From Flectobacillus longus (GTDB lineage Bacteria; Bacteroidota; Bacteroidia; Cytophagales; Spirosomataceae): a stretch of DNA of 64,000 bases. The translations under genes and the position numbers were made by a program. The DNA lies in assembly GCF_030056705.1 (NCBI RefSeq), contig NZ_JASHIC010000011.1:145211-209210 (forward strand). The letters run 5' to 3'. Shown here piece after piece: positions 8,208 through 16,610 of this stretch. How positions within the stretch are numbered: position 1 is the first letter of the stretch; each line of letters begins with the position of its first letter. A model generated the notes under the pieces. The model made no database searches. It was not told the origin of the DNA and worked only from the letters and a program-made list of their open reading frames with translations.

Positions 8208-9749
8208 TTATTTTGATAAGAAATTTTCCCAATCTTCAATTTGTTCTTTTTTCTTAATAACTCTTGGGAATTTATTTTGACCACCAGTTTTTCCTTTTGA
8301 AGCTAAGAAATCATAGAAAGTTTTGGTAGGAAGTACATGAACTTTCATTTCACGGAGTGCATGTTTTCTTTCAACCGGATAATCATCATTAATTTCGCAA
8401 AGTGTTTTATCGATAAACTGCTCCAATGCTGCTTCTTCGATTTTATCGTCAGTGCCAACATACCAGTGGTGGGCAAAGGTTGTTTCTGCTTTTTTGCCCA
8501 CAACGGTAAACTCTCTAATATCAATGTTGAAGTGTTTAGAAGCCAATTCAATAGCTTTATTCATATTATCAACAGAAAGGTGTTCGCCACAAAGACTTAA
8601 AAAATGCTTAGTTCGACCTGTAATGACAATTTCTGCATTTTTCTTATTGGTAAACTTAATAGTATCTCCAATCAAATATCGCCAAGTTCCCGAAACAGTC
8701 GAAATAAGCAAGGCATATTCTTTTCCCTCTTCTACCTCGTCAATCATCAAAGTTTCGGGACGCTCTACCATAGTACCATCCGAATCAAAGTTGTTCTCGT
8801 TGAAAGGAACAAATTCAAAGAAAATACCATTATTAAGCACCAAACGCATATCGCTATTAGGATGTGTTTGGTAAGCCAAAAAGCCTTCCGATGCCAAATA
8901 GGTCTCGATATAAGTAATAGGGCGACCAAGTAGTTTTTCAAAACCTTGTTTGTATGGCTCAAAACTTACTCCACCATGACAGAATATCTCCAAATTTGGC
9001 CAAATATCATGGATATTGTTGACACCATATTCTTTAATAATTTTTTCCATCAATAGCTGAATCCACGCAGGAACACCTACGATAAAGCCAATATCCCAAT
9101 TTTTAGCTTGCTTGGTAATTTTATCTAGTTTTTCACTCCAGTCGCGAGTAGCAGCTATTTTTTTGCCAGGCTTATAAAATCTTTCAAACCAAAAAGGAAT
9201 TTTTCCAGCAGTGATACCACTTAAATCGCCTTCATAGTGTGTGCCCATTTGTTGTAACTCGGTACTACCACCTAGCATCAAATAGCCCTTTTCATAAAGC
9301 TGAGGAGGCAAATTTTTGTAGGCACCTAGCGACAGAATCTGACGAATAGACGTTCTGTGAATAGCCTTTACCATATCCTTAGTCACAGGAATATGTTTGG
9401 AGGCAGCCTCTGAAGTACCTGAACTTAATGCAAAATACTTTACACGACCTGGCCATGCGACGTTTTTTTCGCCTTCGTGTGCTTTGTACCACCATTCAGC
9501 ATACATTTTGTTGTAGTCGTAAACGGGTACCTGATTTTTAAATTTGGTATAATATTCTTTATCATCCGAAAACAAAGCTGCATTCATGATGTCTTCAAAA
9601 TTGAATTTGTCACCAAATTGTGTAAATCGTGCTTTATTCAACAACTTAATCAGTGTCTTTTTCTGTAGTTTGGCATGATTCGTTTTTTTACGCTGAATCA
9701 CTGTTGTCAAACCAATTCCTTTCTTTAGTAGATTACCGACTATTGCCAT
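8208..9749 (-). CDS. GH3 auxin-responsive-promoter family protein (acyl-adenylate/thioester-forming fold)
   Basis: A 513-residue bacterial relative of plant GH3 amidosynthetases, in the ANL adenylating superfamily. Visible landmarks: the SSGTSEAASKHIPVT phosphate-binding loop (P-loop-like SSGTS), YLASEGF in the middle and GTWRYLIGDTIKF, which holds the conserved GD of the ATP site. In plants these proteins conjugate amino acids to carboxylic-acid hormones; the bacterial substrate is unknown. Length matches the family. It has its own terminator and no obvious operon partner. Confidence 0.9.
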   Translation of the reverse strand: MAIVGNLLKKGIGLTTVIQRKKTNHAKLQKKTLIKLLNKARFTQFGDKFNFEDIMNAALFSDDKEYYTKFKNQVPVYDYNKMYAEWWYKAHEGEKNVAWPGRVKYFALSSGTSEAASKHIPVTKDMVKAIHRTSIRQILSLGAYKNLPPQLYEKGYLMLGGSTELQQMGTHYEGDLSGITAGKIPFWFERFYKPGKKIAATRDWSEKLDKITKQAKNWDIGFIVGVPAWIQLLMEKIIKEYGVNNIHDIWPNLEIFCHGGVSFEPYKQGFEKLLGRPITYIETYLASEGFLAYQTHPNSDMRLVLNNGIFFEFVPFNENNFDSDGTMVERPETLMIDEVEEGKEYALLISTVSGTWRYLIGDTIKFTNKKNAEIVITGRTKHFLSLCGEHLSVDNMNKAIELASKHFNIDIREFTVVGKKAETTFAHHWYVGTDDKIEEAALEQFIDKTLCEINDDYPVERKHALREMKVHVLPTKTFYDFLASKGKTGGQNKFPRVIKKKEQIEDWENFLSK

Positions 9750-9915
9750 ATTTTTGATATTTTGAAAGAGAAAAGTACATTGTGATTTTAATGTTGTATT
9801 TACAAAGCTACATTGCTACTTAATCTCTGAATTGTATTTAATGAATTTCAAAGTTATTGTTAAATTTTGAGGTTAAAATAATGCAAATGTTAAATTCTCA
9901 ACTGAGCTTTAGCAT

Positions 9916-10692
9916 TTATTCACCCAATTTAATAGATTTTAAAATGTCAATCGCTTTATAATCAGTTAAATCGAATTGAACAGGCACTATCGCAATATAG
10001 TTTTCTTTTAAAGCATCTTCGTCGGTATTTCCGCCTTTATCATCATTTTGTAAGTAACCATCCATCCAATAATAGGCTCGACCATAAGGATCTTTTCTCT
10101 CTTCGAAGGTTTCACGAAAAAGGGCATCTGTTTGACGGCATATTTTAATTCCTTTGATAGCCTCTTCTGACTTTGCAGGAATGTTTACATTCAATGCCAC
10201 TCCATGCGGAAGACCATTTTGTAAGATTGTTTGAGCAATTTGTTTGATGTAGGGCTCTCCATGACTAAACTCGATATCTGCCCCAAATTCGCATAAAGAA
10301 AAACCAATTGCAGGAATACCCTCAATTGCGGCTTCGATAGCTGCCGACATCGTTCCACTATAAATTACTGCAATAGACGAATTGGAGCCATGATTAATGC
10401 CACTTACGACTAAATCAATTTTACGTCCTTTTAAAATATAATGCTTCCCGAATTTTACACAGTCTGCTGGTGTACCACTACACTTATATGCTTTTACATC
10501 GGGTAAAAAATTATGTACTTCGCTCACACGTAAAGGACGATCAAGCGTGATTGCATGTCCCATACCTGATTGGTGTGAGTCAGGCGCTACCACTACTACT
10601 TCTCCCAATTGTGACATGATGGTGGCTAATGTTTTGATTCCTTTAGAAGCAATAGAGTCGTCGTTTGAAATGAGAATTAAAGGCTTTTGCAT
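9916..10692 (-). CDS. surE: 5'/3'-nucleotidase SurE
   Basis: A 258-residue metal-dependent phosphatase acting on nucleoside 5'- and 3'-monophosphates. The N-terminal ISNDDSIASKGI (Asp-Asp metal site), PDSHQSGMGHAITL, CSGTPADCV and SGINHGSN are the diagnostic SurE motifs. Length is normal. A -7-like element (CAACTTTG, complement at 10695-10702) lies only 2 nt upstream of the ATG, suggesting a leaderless message. It is not next to pcm or rpoS, the partners seen in proteobacteria. Confidence 0.95.
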   Translation of the reverse strand: MQKPLILISNDDSIASKGIKTLATIMSQLGEVVVVAPDSHQSGMGHAITLDRPLRVSEVHNFLPDVKAYKCSGTPADCVKFGKHYILKGRKIDLVVSGINHGSNSSIAVIYSGTMSAAIEAAIEGIPAIGFSLCEFGADIEFSHGEPYIKQIAQTILQNGLPHGVALNVNIPAKSEEAIKGIKICRQTDALFRETFEERKDPYGRAYYWMDGYLQNDDKGGNTDEDALKENYIAIVPVQFDLTDYKAIDILKSIKLGE

Positions 10693-11271
10693 TGCAAAGT
10701 TGATTTTAGGGATTGTCTTAGTTTGTATTTAATTTGATCAGCAATAGGCTCTATGCTTTATGCAGTAGGCTAAAAGTTAAAAGTATTTATCATGAAATAA
10801 TAGAAGCTTTTTTGCTTACAGCCTAGAGCTGATTAACGCAATTTTATTTTGCACTAATACTTGAGTGAGAAGCCCTTATTAGTAAATAGCATAATCGTTA
10901 TTTGTGGATGCCAACAAGCAAAAGTTTATAATCAAAGCGTGCCACGGATTTAATTTTTCCTACTCCTTAAAGTAACAGAAAAGGTAAATTAATTCAATAG
11001 ATATGTTAAACTTTGACAGAATCTGAAAGATTATGAGTGAAATCAAAAAACTGATATACGATTAACTCATAACTTATTTTTACTTACTGAAAGGCTAATC
11101 ACAAATAACGTTTTCTCCCACAAGAAAAATGATTACATTTGAAAAACAATGAACAAAAACAACCTCAAATTTTGAATTTATTTAGAAGCTTATTTCTAAA
11201 ACGTCCACTGATTTTGACCCAAAGATAATAGGCTTTTAGAGATTAAATTTAGTTTTGAGCTCAATAATACC
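10693..11271. other. Gene-free stretch with an 11-bp inverted repeat
   Basis: No credible coding region on either strand. CGTTATTTGTG at 10896-10906 recurs inverted (CACAAATAACG) at 11100-11110, about 190 nt apart. This could be the trace of a small non-autonomous element or chance; the interior has no open frame. Nothing else recognised. Confidence 0.4.
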
Positions 11272-11844
11272 ATGTTGAAAATTATTGGTAAACTGATTTT
11301 ACAGCTAAGTGGCTGGAAGATTGTAGATAAGACTCCCTTAGGAATTAAGAAATATCCCAAAGCAGTAATTATTGCTGTGCCACACACCTCCAATTGGGAT
11401 TATCCGTATGCTATGGCTACCCTTTATGCCATGGGATGTAAGATTCGCTATCTGGCAAAGGATTCACTTTTTAAATTCCCTCTTGGCATTATAATTCGTG
11501 GCTTGGGAGGAATCCCTGTTAATCGCTCTCAAAAGAATAATTTGGTGCAGATGATGACAGATTTACTCATAAATGCGCCTGAGATGCAATTGTTAGTTCC
11601 TGCCGAAGGTACACGCTCCTTTACAAGCGAATGGAAATCTGGTTTTTATCATATCGCCAAAAATGCTGGCGTTCCGATAGTCCTTGGTTTTTTGGATTTT
11701 GGAAAAAAAGAAGCAGGTTTTTTAGGTGTATTCCAGCCTTCAGGAAATTATGAGGAGGATTTACCTAAAATTCAATCATTTTATAAAAATATTACCCCCA
11801 AACACCCAGAATACTTTTCATTAAAAGATGCAAAATTTGATTAA
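11272..11844 (+). CDS. 1-acyl-sn-glycerol-3-phosphate acyltransferase (PlsC-like)
   Basis: A 190-residue acyltransferase of the PlsC/LPLAT family, which transfers acyl chains to lysophospholipid-type acceptors at the inner membrane. The catalytic motif HTSNWD (Hx4D) and the acceptor-binding PAEGTRS motif are both present. It is shorter than PlsC of E. coli, and lacks a clear transmembrane segment, so a role other than phosphatidic acid synthesis is possible. It overlaps the GNAT gene by 17 nt. Confidence 0.85.
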   Translation: MLKIIGKLILQLSGWKIVDKTPLGIKKYPKAVIIAVPHTSNWDYPYAMATLYAMGCKIRYLAKDSLFKFPLGIIIRGLGGIPVNRSQKNNLVQMMTDLLINAPEMQLLVPAEGTRSFTSEWKSGFYHIAKNAGVPIVLGFLDFGKKEAGFLGVFQPSGNYEEDLPKIQSFYKNITPKHPEYFSLKDAKFD

Positions 11845-12322
11845 GTTAAGAGAAGCAACAACTGAGGATATACCTTTGATTCAAACCATCGCCGAACAAA
11901 CTTGGCGACCAACTTATGGACATATCTTGACTGAAGAGCAAACGCTGTTTATGTTAGACATGATGTATTCTTCAGAATCCTTGACCCGACAATTTGAAAC
12001 AAATACCTTTGTTTTTGCTTACGAAGGTGATACTCCACTCGGATTTGCAGGCTTCGAACGTAAGGATGATGAAGTAATGAAACTTCATAAACTGTATATG
12101 CTCCCCACTGCCCAAGGTAAAGGCATTGGAAAATTATTGATTCAGGAAGTGGCAAAATATGCTAAGCAACTAGGATTGAAATTTGTTCATTTAAACGTTA
12201 ATCGCAATAATAAAGCGATTGGTTTTTATGAGAAACAAGGTTTTAAAATCATTAAAGAGGAGGATATTAATATCGGTAATGATTATTGGATGAATGACTA
12301 CGTGATGCAATTAGAAGTGTAG
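11828..12322 (+). CDS. GNAT-family N-acetyltransferase
   Basis: A 164-residue acetyltransferase. The acetyl-CoA-binding motif A reads MLPTAQGKGIGKLLIQE (Q-x-x-G-x-G), followed by LHLNVN-type strand LNVNRNNKAIGFYEKQGF, the usual GNAT C-terminal landmark. The N-terminal half (IRTATxxD-like LREATTEDI) fits. Substrate unknown. Its start lies inside the preceding acyltransferase gene (17-nt overlap), so the two are translationally linked. Confidence 0.88.
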   Translation: MQNLIKLREATTEDIPLIQTIAEQTWRPTYGHILTEEQTLFMLDMMYSSESLTRQFETNTFVFAYEGDTPLGFAGFERKDDEVMKLHKLYMLPTAQGKGIGKLLIQEVAKYAKQLGLKFVHLNVNRNNKAIGFYEKQGFKIIKEEDINIGNDYWMNDYVMQLEV

Positions 12323-12411
12323 TGTTGATTATGAGGAAAAAGAGATTAAACTTTTGTATGTTCAGTTTGGTCAAAAGGAAAAATTTCGAAACCTTTAATT
12401 CTCAGTCAATC

Positions 12412-12729
12412 ATGAAAAAAATCCTTGTTTTAAGTGTTACACTATTAGTTGGTGCAATTTCAGTAAAAGCTCAAACTAGCCAAGAAACTACAAAAGAAAG
12501 AAAGCGCGAAAGGGTAGAGGCTAGACTTGCCAATTTGACACCTGAACAGAAAGCCAAGTTAGAAGAAAAAGCCGCCGCTCGAAAAGCCAAGATGGATTCA
12601 TTGTCTCCAGAAGAAAAAGCAGCTTTAAAAGGAAAGCGTAAAGAGCTTGTAGAAAAATGGAGAAGCTTAAGTCCAGAAGAACGAAAAGCACTCAAAGCAG
12701 AATGGAAGGCTAAAAAAGCGGGAAATTAG
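12412..12729 (+). CDS. Small secreted Lys/Glu-rich protein
   Basis: A 105-residue protein with a clear signal peptide (MKKILVLSVTLLVGAISVKA, cleavage after KA). The mature part is almost all Lys, Glu, Arg and Ala and contains three related segments, LTPEQKAKL, LSPEEKAAL and LSPEERKAL, which suggests an amphipathic helical repeat, probably periplasmic. No family assignment; similar charged periplasmic proteins with Spy-like helices exist, but I cannot show homology. The frame extends to 12322, but the ATG at 12412 is chosen because it starts the signal peptide. Confidence 0.75.
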   Translation: MKKILVLSVTLLVGAISVKAQTSQETTKERKRERVEARLANLTPEQKAKLEEKAAARKAKMDSLSPEEKAALKGKRKELVEKWRSLSPEERKALKAEWKAKKAGN

Positions 12730-12776
12730 GAAATAAGACAAGTTCTGAGTTTTGGATATTGTTTTAAGGTATTTTT

Positions 12777-12812
12777 ATGAATAGGATGAGACTTAAGTCG
12801 CATCCTATTCAT
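12777..12812. repeat. Near-perfect 36-bp palindrome
   Basis: ATGAATAGGATG (12777-12788) and CATCCTATTCAT (12801-12812) flank GACTTAAGTC, itself a perfect palindrome; only one central pair is mismatched (A/G). It lies between convergent genes but has no T tract after it, so it is not a textbook terminator. Confidence 0.7.
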
Positions 12813-12843
12813 AAATGAGGTAATTACAAAATTACTCAACCTC

Positions 12844-12856
12844 TAATCACTCACTC
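12844..12856 (-). repeat. Copy of the GAGTGATTA dispersed repeat core
   Basis: On the minus strand the sequence reads GAGTGAGTGATTA. The same core occurs at 23818-23855, 23972-24008 and 26394-26434. Confidence 0.4.
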
Positions 12857-12860
12857 CTAA

Positions 12861-13727
12861 TTATAGCCTTGTAATTTTTTCAAGCACCTGTTGAATCAAA
12901 CTTTCAGTATGTTTTTCTGGATTTTTTGAAAATTGATGAGTCATTCTTGACGCCACTATAGCGCTCATCGAAAGTACTTCATGTCCTAACAATTCCCCAA
13001 ATAGATAATATCCTGCCGTCTCCATCTCCAAATTTGTTAACACATTTCCCTGAAAAGAAAATTGATTAAATTTTTGAAGTAAATTTCCTTGTTTAGGATT
13101 ATATCTCAATACTCGTCCTTGTGGCGCATAAAATCCTGGACAAGTCACTGTATTGCCTTCAAAATACAATGGATTCTTATCGTCAAATAGCAAATCATAA
13201 AGTTTTTGAGAGCCCGATGAAGTATAGGACAGAAAATCCAAGTTCATTTGTGCTTGTATAGCTTCCGAAAATGGAGATATAGAAGTAGGATAGAAATGAC
13301 CTAAAGCATCAAATCCAATTCCTCTTTTGGATACTACATAACTGTCAACTGGAATAGATTCCTGCAAACTCCCCGAAGTCCCTATGCGTATGATATTAAG
13401 ACTTGTATGTTCTTGTTTGGTAGTGCGAGTAGGTAAATCAACATTGACAAGTGCGTCCAGCTCATTCATCAAAATTTCGACATTGTCAGTACCAATCCCA
13501 CTAGAAATGACTGTAATACGAGTACTTCCTAAATATCCTGTGTGAGTCACAAACTCACGTTTCGAGACCTTTTTTTCAACTTTGTCAAAATATTTAGAAA
13601 CTACCTCTACACGGTCGGGGTCGCCTACCGTAATAATTGTATTAGCAATATCTTCAGGGCGTAAGTTCAAATGATATATGCTTCCATCAGGATTCAGAAT
13701 TAAGTCCGTTTCAGAAATTGTTTGCAT
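12861..13727 (-). CDS. Nucleoside phosphorylase (uridine phosphorylase-like)
   Basis: A 288-residue member of the PNP/UDP phosphorylase superfamily, which cleaves nucleosides with phosphate to base plus ribose 1-phosphate. The motif TVGDPDRVE near residue 35 provides the phosphate-binding region, followed by ISSGIGTDNVEI, RIGTSGSLQ and the sugar-binding LEMETAGYY. These match uridine-type phosphorylases better than adenosine-type. It is monocistronic, facing a convergent small-protein gene. Confidence 0.88.
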   Translation of the reverse strand: MQTISETDLILNPDGSIYHLNLRPEDIANTIITVGDPDRVEVVSKYFDKVEKKVSKREFVTHTGYLGSTRITVISSGIGTDNVEILMNELDALVNVDLPTRTTKQEHTSLNIIRIGTSGSLQESIPVDSYVVSKRGIGFDALGHFYPTSISPFSEAIQAQMNLDFLSYTSSGSQKLYDLLFDDKNPLYFEGNTVTCPGFYAPQGRVLRYNPKQGNLLQKFNQFSFQGNVLTNLEMETAGYYLFGELLGHEVLSMSAIVASRMTHQFSKNPEKHTESLIQQVLEKITRL

Positions 13728-13775
13728 AGTTTTATCAGTTTAAGATTGTTGATTTTCAAATTCTAAGTTAAAAAT

Positions 13776-13807
13776 AAAAAACCTCTCACCGTAATGAGAG
13801 GTTTTTA
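13776..13807 (-). terminator. Terminator of trhO
   Basis: Arms AAAAAACCTCTCA (13776-13788) and TGAGAGGTTTTTA (13795-13807); T tract on the minus strand. Confidence 0.85.
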
Positions 13808-13825
13808 TTTTGTATCAAATTTTAA

Positions 13826-14818
13826 TTATTCTGCACTAAGCTGAAAGCTAGAATAATCTACGTTTGTTTTCTGACGACTTTTAAATCCAAATTCTGGCGA
13901 ATAATTATCAGATTGTTTGCTGTAATAACCAGAAGGATTATATGGGCGTTTGCGAGGATGACTTTTACATTCTTCAGAACAAGCACCTTCCATTTTTTCT
14001 AAACAGCTAGGACAAATCGGTACATGCTCATTACATTCTGGGTTAGCACAATTCACCATGTGGTCACTAATGGTTTCGCAAATATGACATTTTGAAATAA
14101 CCTCAGGATTTACAGTATTGACAGATGTCGTGACACGATTATCAAAAACATAACATTTACCCTCAAAATCCTCTCCACCTTCCTCTAAGCCATATTTAAT
14201 AATTCCTCCATGTAATTGATATACATTTTCAAAACCCCTTTCAATCAAATATGCTGAGGCTTTTTCACATTTGATGCCACCTGTACAATAAGTAATGATT
14301 TTCTTGTCTTTCAAGTGTTCAATTTCATGAACATGGTCAGGAAGTTCACGCAAGGTTTCCATATCGAAAGTTACAGCACCTTTAAACTTTCCAACCGAAT
14401 GCTCATAATTTGAGCGCATATCTACCAAAACAACATCAGGGTCATTTTTCAATAATTCCTTAAAATCCGCAGGTTCAAGATGCTTTCCTGTTCTAACACG
14501 AGGATTTACTGGTAAATCTGAATTAACGATTTCTTCTTTGACACGAACGTGCAATTTGGCAAAAGCATGTGTGTCATGCTCCTCTACTTTGAAGTCGAAA
14601 TCGCTTCCAGCAAAAATTGGGTCGTTTTGCAACCAATTCATGTATTTTTCACAATCTTCAACTAAACCAGAAACAGTTCCGTTTAAGCCTTCCGACGCTA
14701 CGATAATACGACCTAAGAGGTTGTTCTCGATACAATATAAGTGGTGAATTTCTCTATATTCCTCAGTATTAGGAATAGGAGTATAATTGTAATATAAAAG
14801 CACTCTGTATGGCTTCAT
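13826..14818 (-). CDS. trhO: tRNA uridine(34) hydroxylase TrhO (rhodanese-like YceA)
   Basis: A 330-residue protein that adds oxygen to U34 of certain tRNAs, giving 5-hydroxyuridine. An N-terminal YceA-specific domain (RVLLYYNYTPI, VASEGLNGTVSG) precedes a rhodanese domain with the active-site loop YCTGGIKC. The C-terminal 80 residues carry eight or more Cys in CxxC-type pairs (CHICE, CPSCLEKMEG, CSEEC), probably a zinc-binding module common in this phylum. An in-frame ATG nine bases upstream (14827) is possible; I chose MKPYRV as the family start. Its promoter is at 14859-14890. Confidence 0.93.
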   Translation of the reverse strand: MKPYRVLLYYNYTPIPNTEEYREIHHLYCIENNLLGRIIVASEGLNGTVSGLVEDCEKYMNWLQNDPIFAGSDFDFKVEEHDTHAFAKLHVRVKEEIVNSDLPVNPRVRTGKHLEPADFKELLKNDPDVVLVDMRSNYEHSVGKFKGAVTFDMETLRELPDHVHEIEHLKDKKIITYCTGGIKCEKASAYLIERGFENVYQLHGGIIKYGLEEGGEDFEGKCYVFDNRVTTSVNTVNPEVISKCHICETISDHMVNCANPECNEHVPICPSCLEKMEGACSEECKSHPRKRPYNPSGYYSKQSDNYSPEFGFKSRQKTNVDYSSFQLSAE

Positions 14819-14858
14819 CTTCAACATGAGTTACAGATTAAAAAAATGATTTAAGTTG

Positions 14859-14890
14859 CAAAGATAATTAAGTTATAGCAATGTCACAAA
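14859..14890 (-). promoter_or_regulatory. Promoter of trhO
   Basis: On the minus strand TTTG (complement 14887-14890), 20-nt spacer, TATCTTTG (complement 14859-14866). Matches the Bacteroidota -33/-7 consensus exactly. Confidence 0.7.
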
Positions 14891-14918
14891 ATGATTGAAC
14901 CATCCTTGATGTGATGAG

Positions 14919-14950
14919 TTTGGATTTTGAGGTAAAAAAATAGACCTTTG
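14919..14950 (+). promoter_or_regulatory. Promoter of the deoxynucleoside kinase gene
   Basis: TTTG (14919-14922), 20-nt spacer, GACCTTTG (14943-14950), one mismatch to TAnnTTTG. Divergent from the trhO promoter. Confidence 0.55.
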
Positions 14951-15036
14951 CACCGTTTTAAAAAAGAAAAACGTTATTTCTCGAGTGCGAAATGGACCTC
15001 GCACAAGAATTCATATCTCATCATCATTTTCATTTT

Positions 15037-15651
15037 ATGCACATAGCAGTTACAGGAAATATTGGCGCAGGAAAAACCACTTTAGCCAGCAAATTGGCAG
15101 AGCATTTTGGTTGGGAAGTGCTTTTCGAAGCAGTAGAAGGAAATCCTTACTTAGCAGAGTTTTATTCGGACATGCCCCGTTGGGCTTTTCATTTACAAAT
15201 GTATTTTTTGAAAAGTCGTTACGAACAAGTGATGCAAATACAGCGTTCTAACCGCCGTATTATTCAAGATCGTACTATTTATGAAGATGCTTTTATTTTT
15301 GCGATGAACCTTTACAAAACAGGTATTATGAGCGAAAATGATTACGGTACTTATCGTGGTATTTTTGATTTGATGATGCAAACTGTTAAAGCTCCAGATT
15401 TGACTATTTATTTGAAAGCCGATTTACCAAAATTAGTTCGTCAAATCGAAAAGCGTGGTCGTGACTTCGAAGCCAATATTTCACACCAATATTTAGCAGA
15501 TTTGAATGACCATTATGAAGAATTTGTGAATGGTTATACCGAAGGCAAGCTCTTGGTAATTGATGTAAACGATTTGGATTATGTTAATAATACAGCTCAT
15601 TTTGAACAAGTAATAAAAGAAGTTGATAAGGCGCTTCTATATCAAAAATAA
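15037..15651 (+). CDS. Deoxynucleoside kinase
   Basis: A 204-residue deoxynucleoside kinase that phosphorylates a deoxyribonucleoside (dA, dG or dC type) for salvage. The P-loop GNIGAGKTT is at residues 7-15, the substrate-binding region reads EAVEGNPYLAEFY, and the catalytic DRTIYED contains the conserved Asp-Arg. A lid-like RGRDFEANI follows. The reading frame is open to 14992, but family members start MHIAVTGNIGAGKT, so the ATG at 15037 is preferred. Confidence 0.92.
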   Translation: MHIAVTGNIGAGKTTLASKLAEHFGWEVLFEAVEGNPYLAEFYSDMPRWAFHLQMYFLKSRYEQVMQIQRSNRRIIQDRTIYEDAFIFAMNLYKTGIMSENDYGTYRGIFDLMMQTVKAPDLTIYLKADLPKLVRQIEKRGRDFEANISHQYLADLNDHYEEFVNGYTEGKLLVIDVNDLDYVNNTAHFEQVIKEVDKALLYQK

Positions 15652-15812
15652 GACTTTAGCCTGTTCACAAATCTCTAATTGGTCGAAGTAAGAACAAATA
15701 GAAATGAATATTGCTCATTGTATTTCTTACAAAATTATATTATATTTCAGCAGTCAGCCATACGTTTCGCTCCTATAAATTGAATTATTGAATATATTAC
15801 TGAATTCGACAA

Positions 15813-16190
15813 ATGAATCAATCGCTTGCCGTCATAATTGTTGATGATTTGAAATTTAATCGGTTTGCTATTCGTGGAATTCTCAAACATTTTACATGTG
15901 AGATTTTTGAAGCTAATAACGGACAAGAAGCCCTTGATTTGTTGAAAGTGCTCAAGCAATCTAAAGTTTTAATGCTTTTAGATATTGAAATGCCAATCTT
16001 GAATGGAATAGAAGTGTTGAAGATATTAAAAGAACAACCGCCACAAAATTTGTTCGTTGTAATAACTTCTTCCAATGATTATTTTCATTATCGTAACGAG
16101 CTACAATATTTTGATGTTTTAGGTTATTTAGAAAAACCTATTGAGAAAAAATCAATTTCGCAATTCATAGAATACGTTTTAAAAAACTAG
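15813..16190 (+). CDS. Single-domain response regulator (CheY-like)
   Basis: A 125-residue receiver domain with no output domain. The acidic pair VDD is near residue 10, the phospho-acceptor Asp lies in LLDIEMP, the switch Ser/Thr in VVITSSND and the conserved Lys in LEKPIEK. All residues needed for phosphorylation by a histidine kinase are present. No kinase is in the window. It lies 20 nt ahead of a small unknown protein gene and may be co-transcribed with it. Confidence 0.9.
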   Translation: MNQSLAVIIVDDLKFNRFAIRGILKHFTCEIFEANNGQEALDLLKVLKQSKVLMLLDIEMPILNGIEVLKILKEQPPQNLFVVITSSNDYFHYRNELQYFDVLGYLEKPIEKKSISQFIEYVLKN

Positions 16191-16211
16191 GACAATTTAA
16201 GCCTAAACCCA

Positions 16212-16451
16212 ATGTCGAGAGAAAACTTTTACGAACCCGAAGAAAATGATTCCGAGTCAAACTCAGAGTATAATCAGTACAACTTTCCAGAATTGGCAGA
16301 GAAAATTCGTAATTCTACCTCCTATATAAATGTCTTGAAACAACAAATTGCTGAAGAGCCCCAAGACACGGAGGAACAGACAAAAGCAAAATTCAAACGC
16401 CTAAAAGAGACATACTATAAAGCTATGTCTGAAGGGGAGTTTAAAAACTGA
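16212..16451 (+). CDS. Small protein of unknown function, related to the 16611 product
   Basis: A 79-residue acidic, soluble protein with no recognised domain. Residues 25-75 are predicted helical by composition; the C-terminal part carries AKFKRLKETYYKAM, which closely matches EKFRRLKENYQKAD in the neighbouring HTH protein at 16611. It starts 21 nt after the response regulator stop and is followed by a strong terminator, so it forms the end of that transcript. A role as a partner of the response regulator is only a guess from position. Confidence 0.65.
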   Translation: MSRENFYEPEENDSESNSEYNQYNFPELAEKIRNSTSYINVLKQQIAEEPQDTEEQTKAKFKRLKETYYKAMSEGEFKN

Positions 16452-16460
16452 CACAACTCC

Positions 16461-16490
16461 AAAAGGCACTCACTTGTGAGTGCCTTTTTT
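16461..16490 (+). terminator. Terminator after the 16212 gene
   Basis: AAAAGGCACTCAC (16461-16473) pairs with GTGAGTGCCTTTT with a 2-nt loop and T tract. Confidence 0.88.
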
Positions 16491-16610
16491 GTTATAGATA
16501 ACCCAAAGCTTATATTCTGTCTGAATCGTCATATAAAAATCTTTTGGGTTATGAGTTATGATAGGTCAACCTAAGATATTTGTTTGTCCATTATAACCCA
16601 CTAAGATAAG

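Noticed and set aside
8452..8933. Plus-strand frames of 109 and 140 codons opposite the GH3-like gene
   Set aside because: Antisense shadows of a well-supported coding region, without family features.
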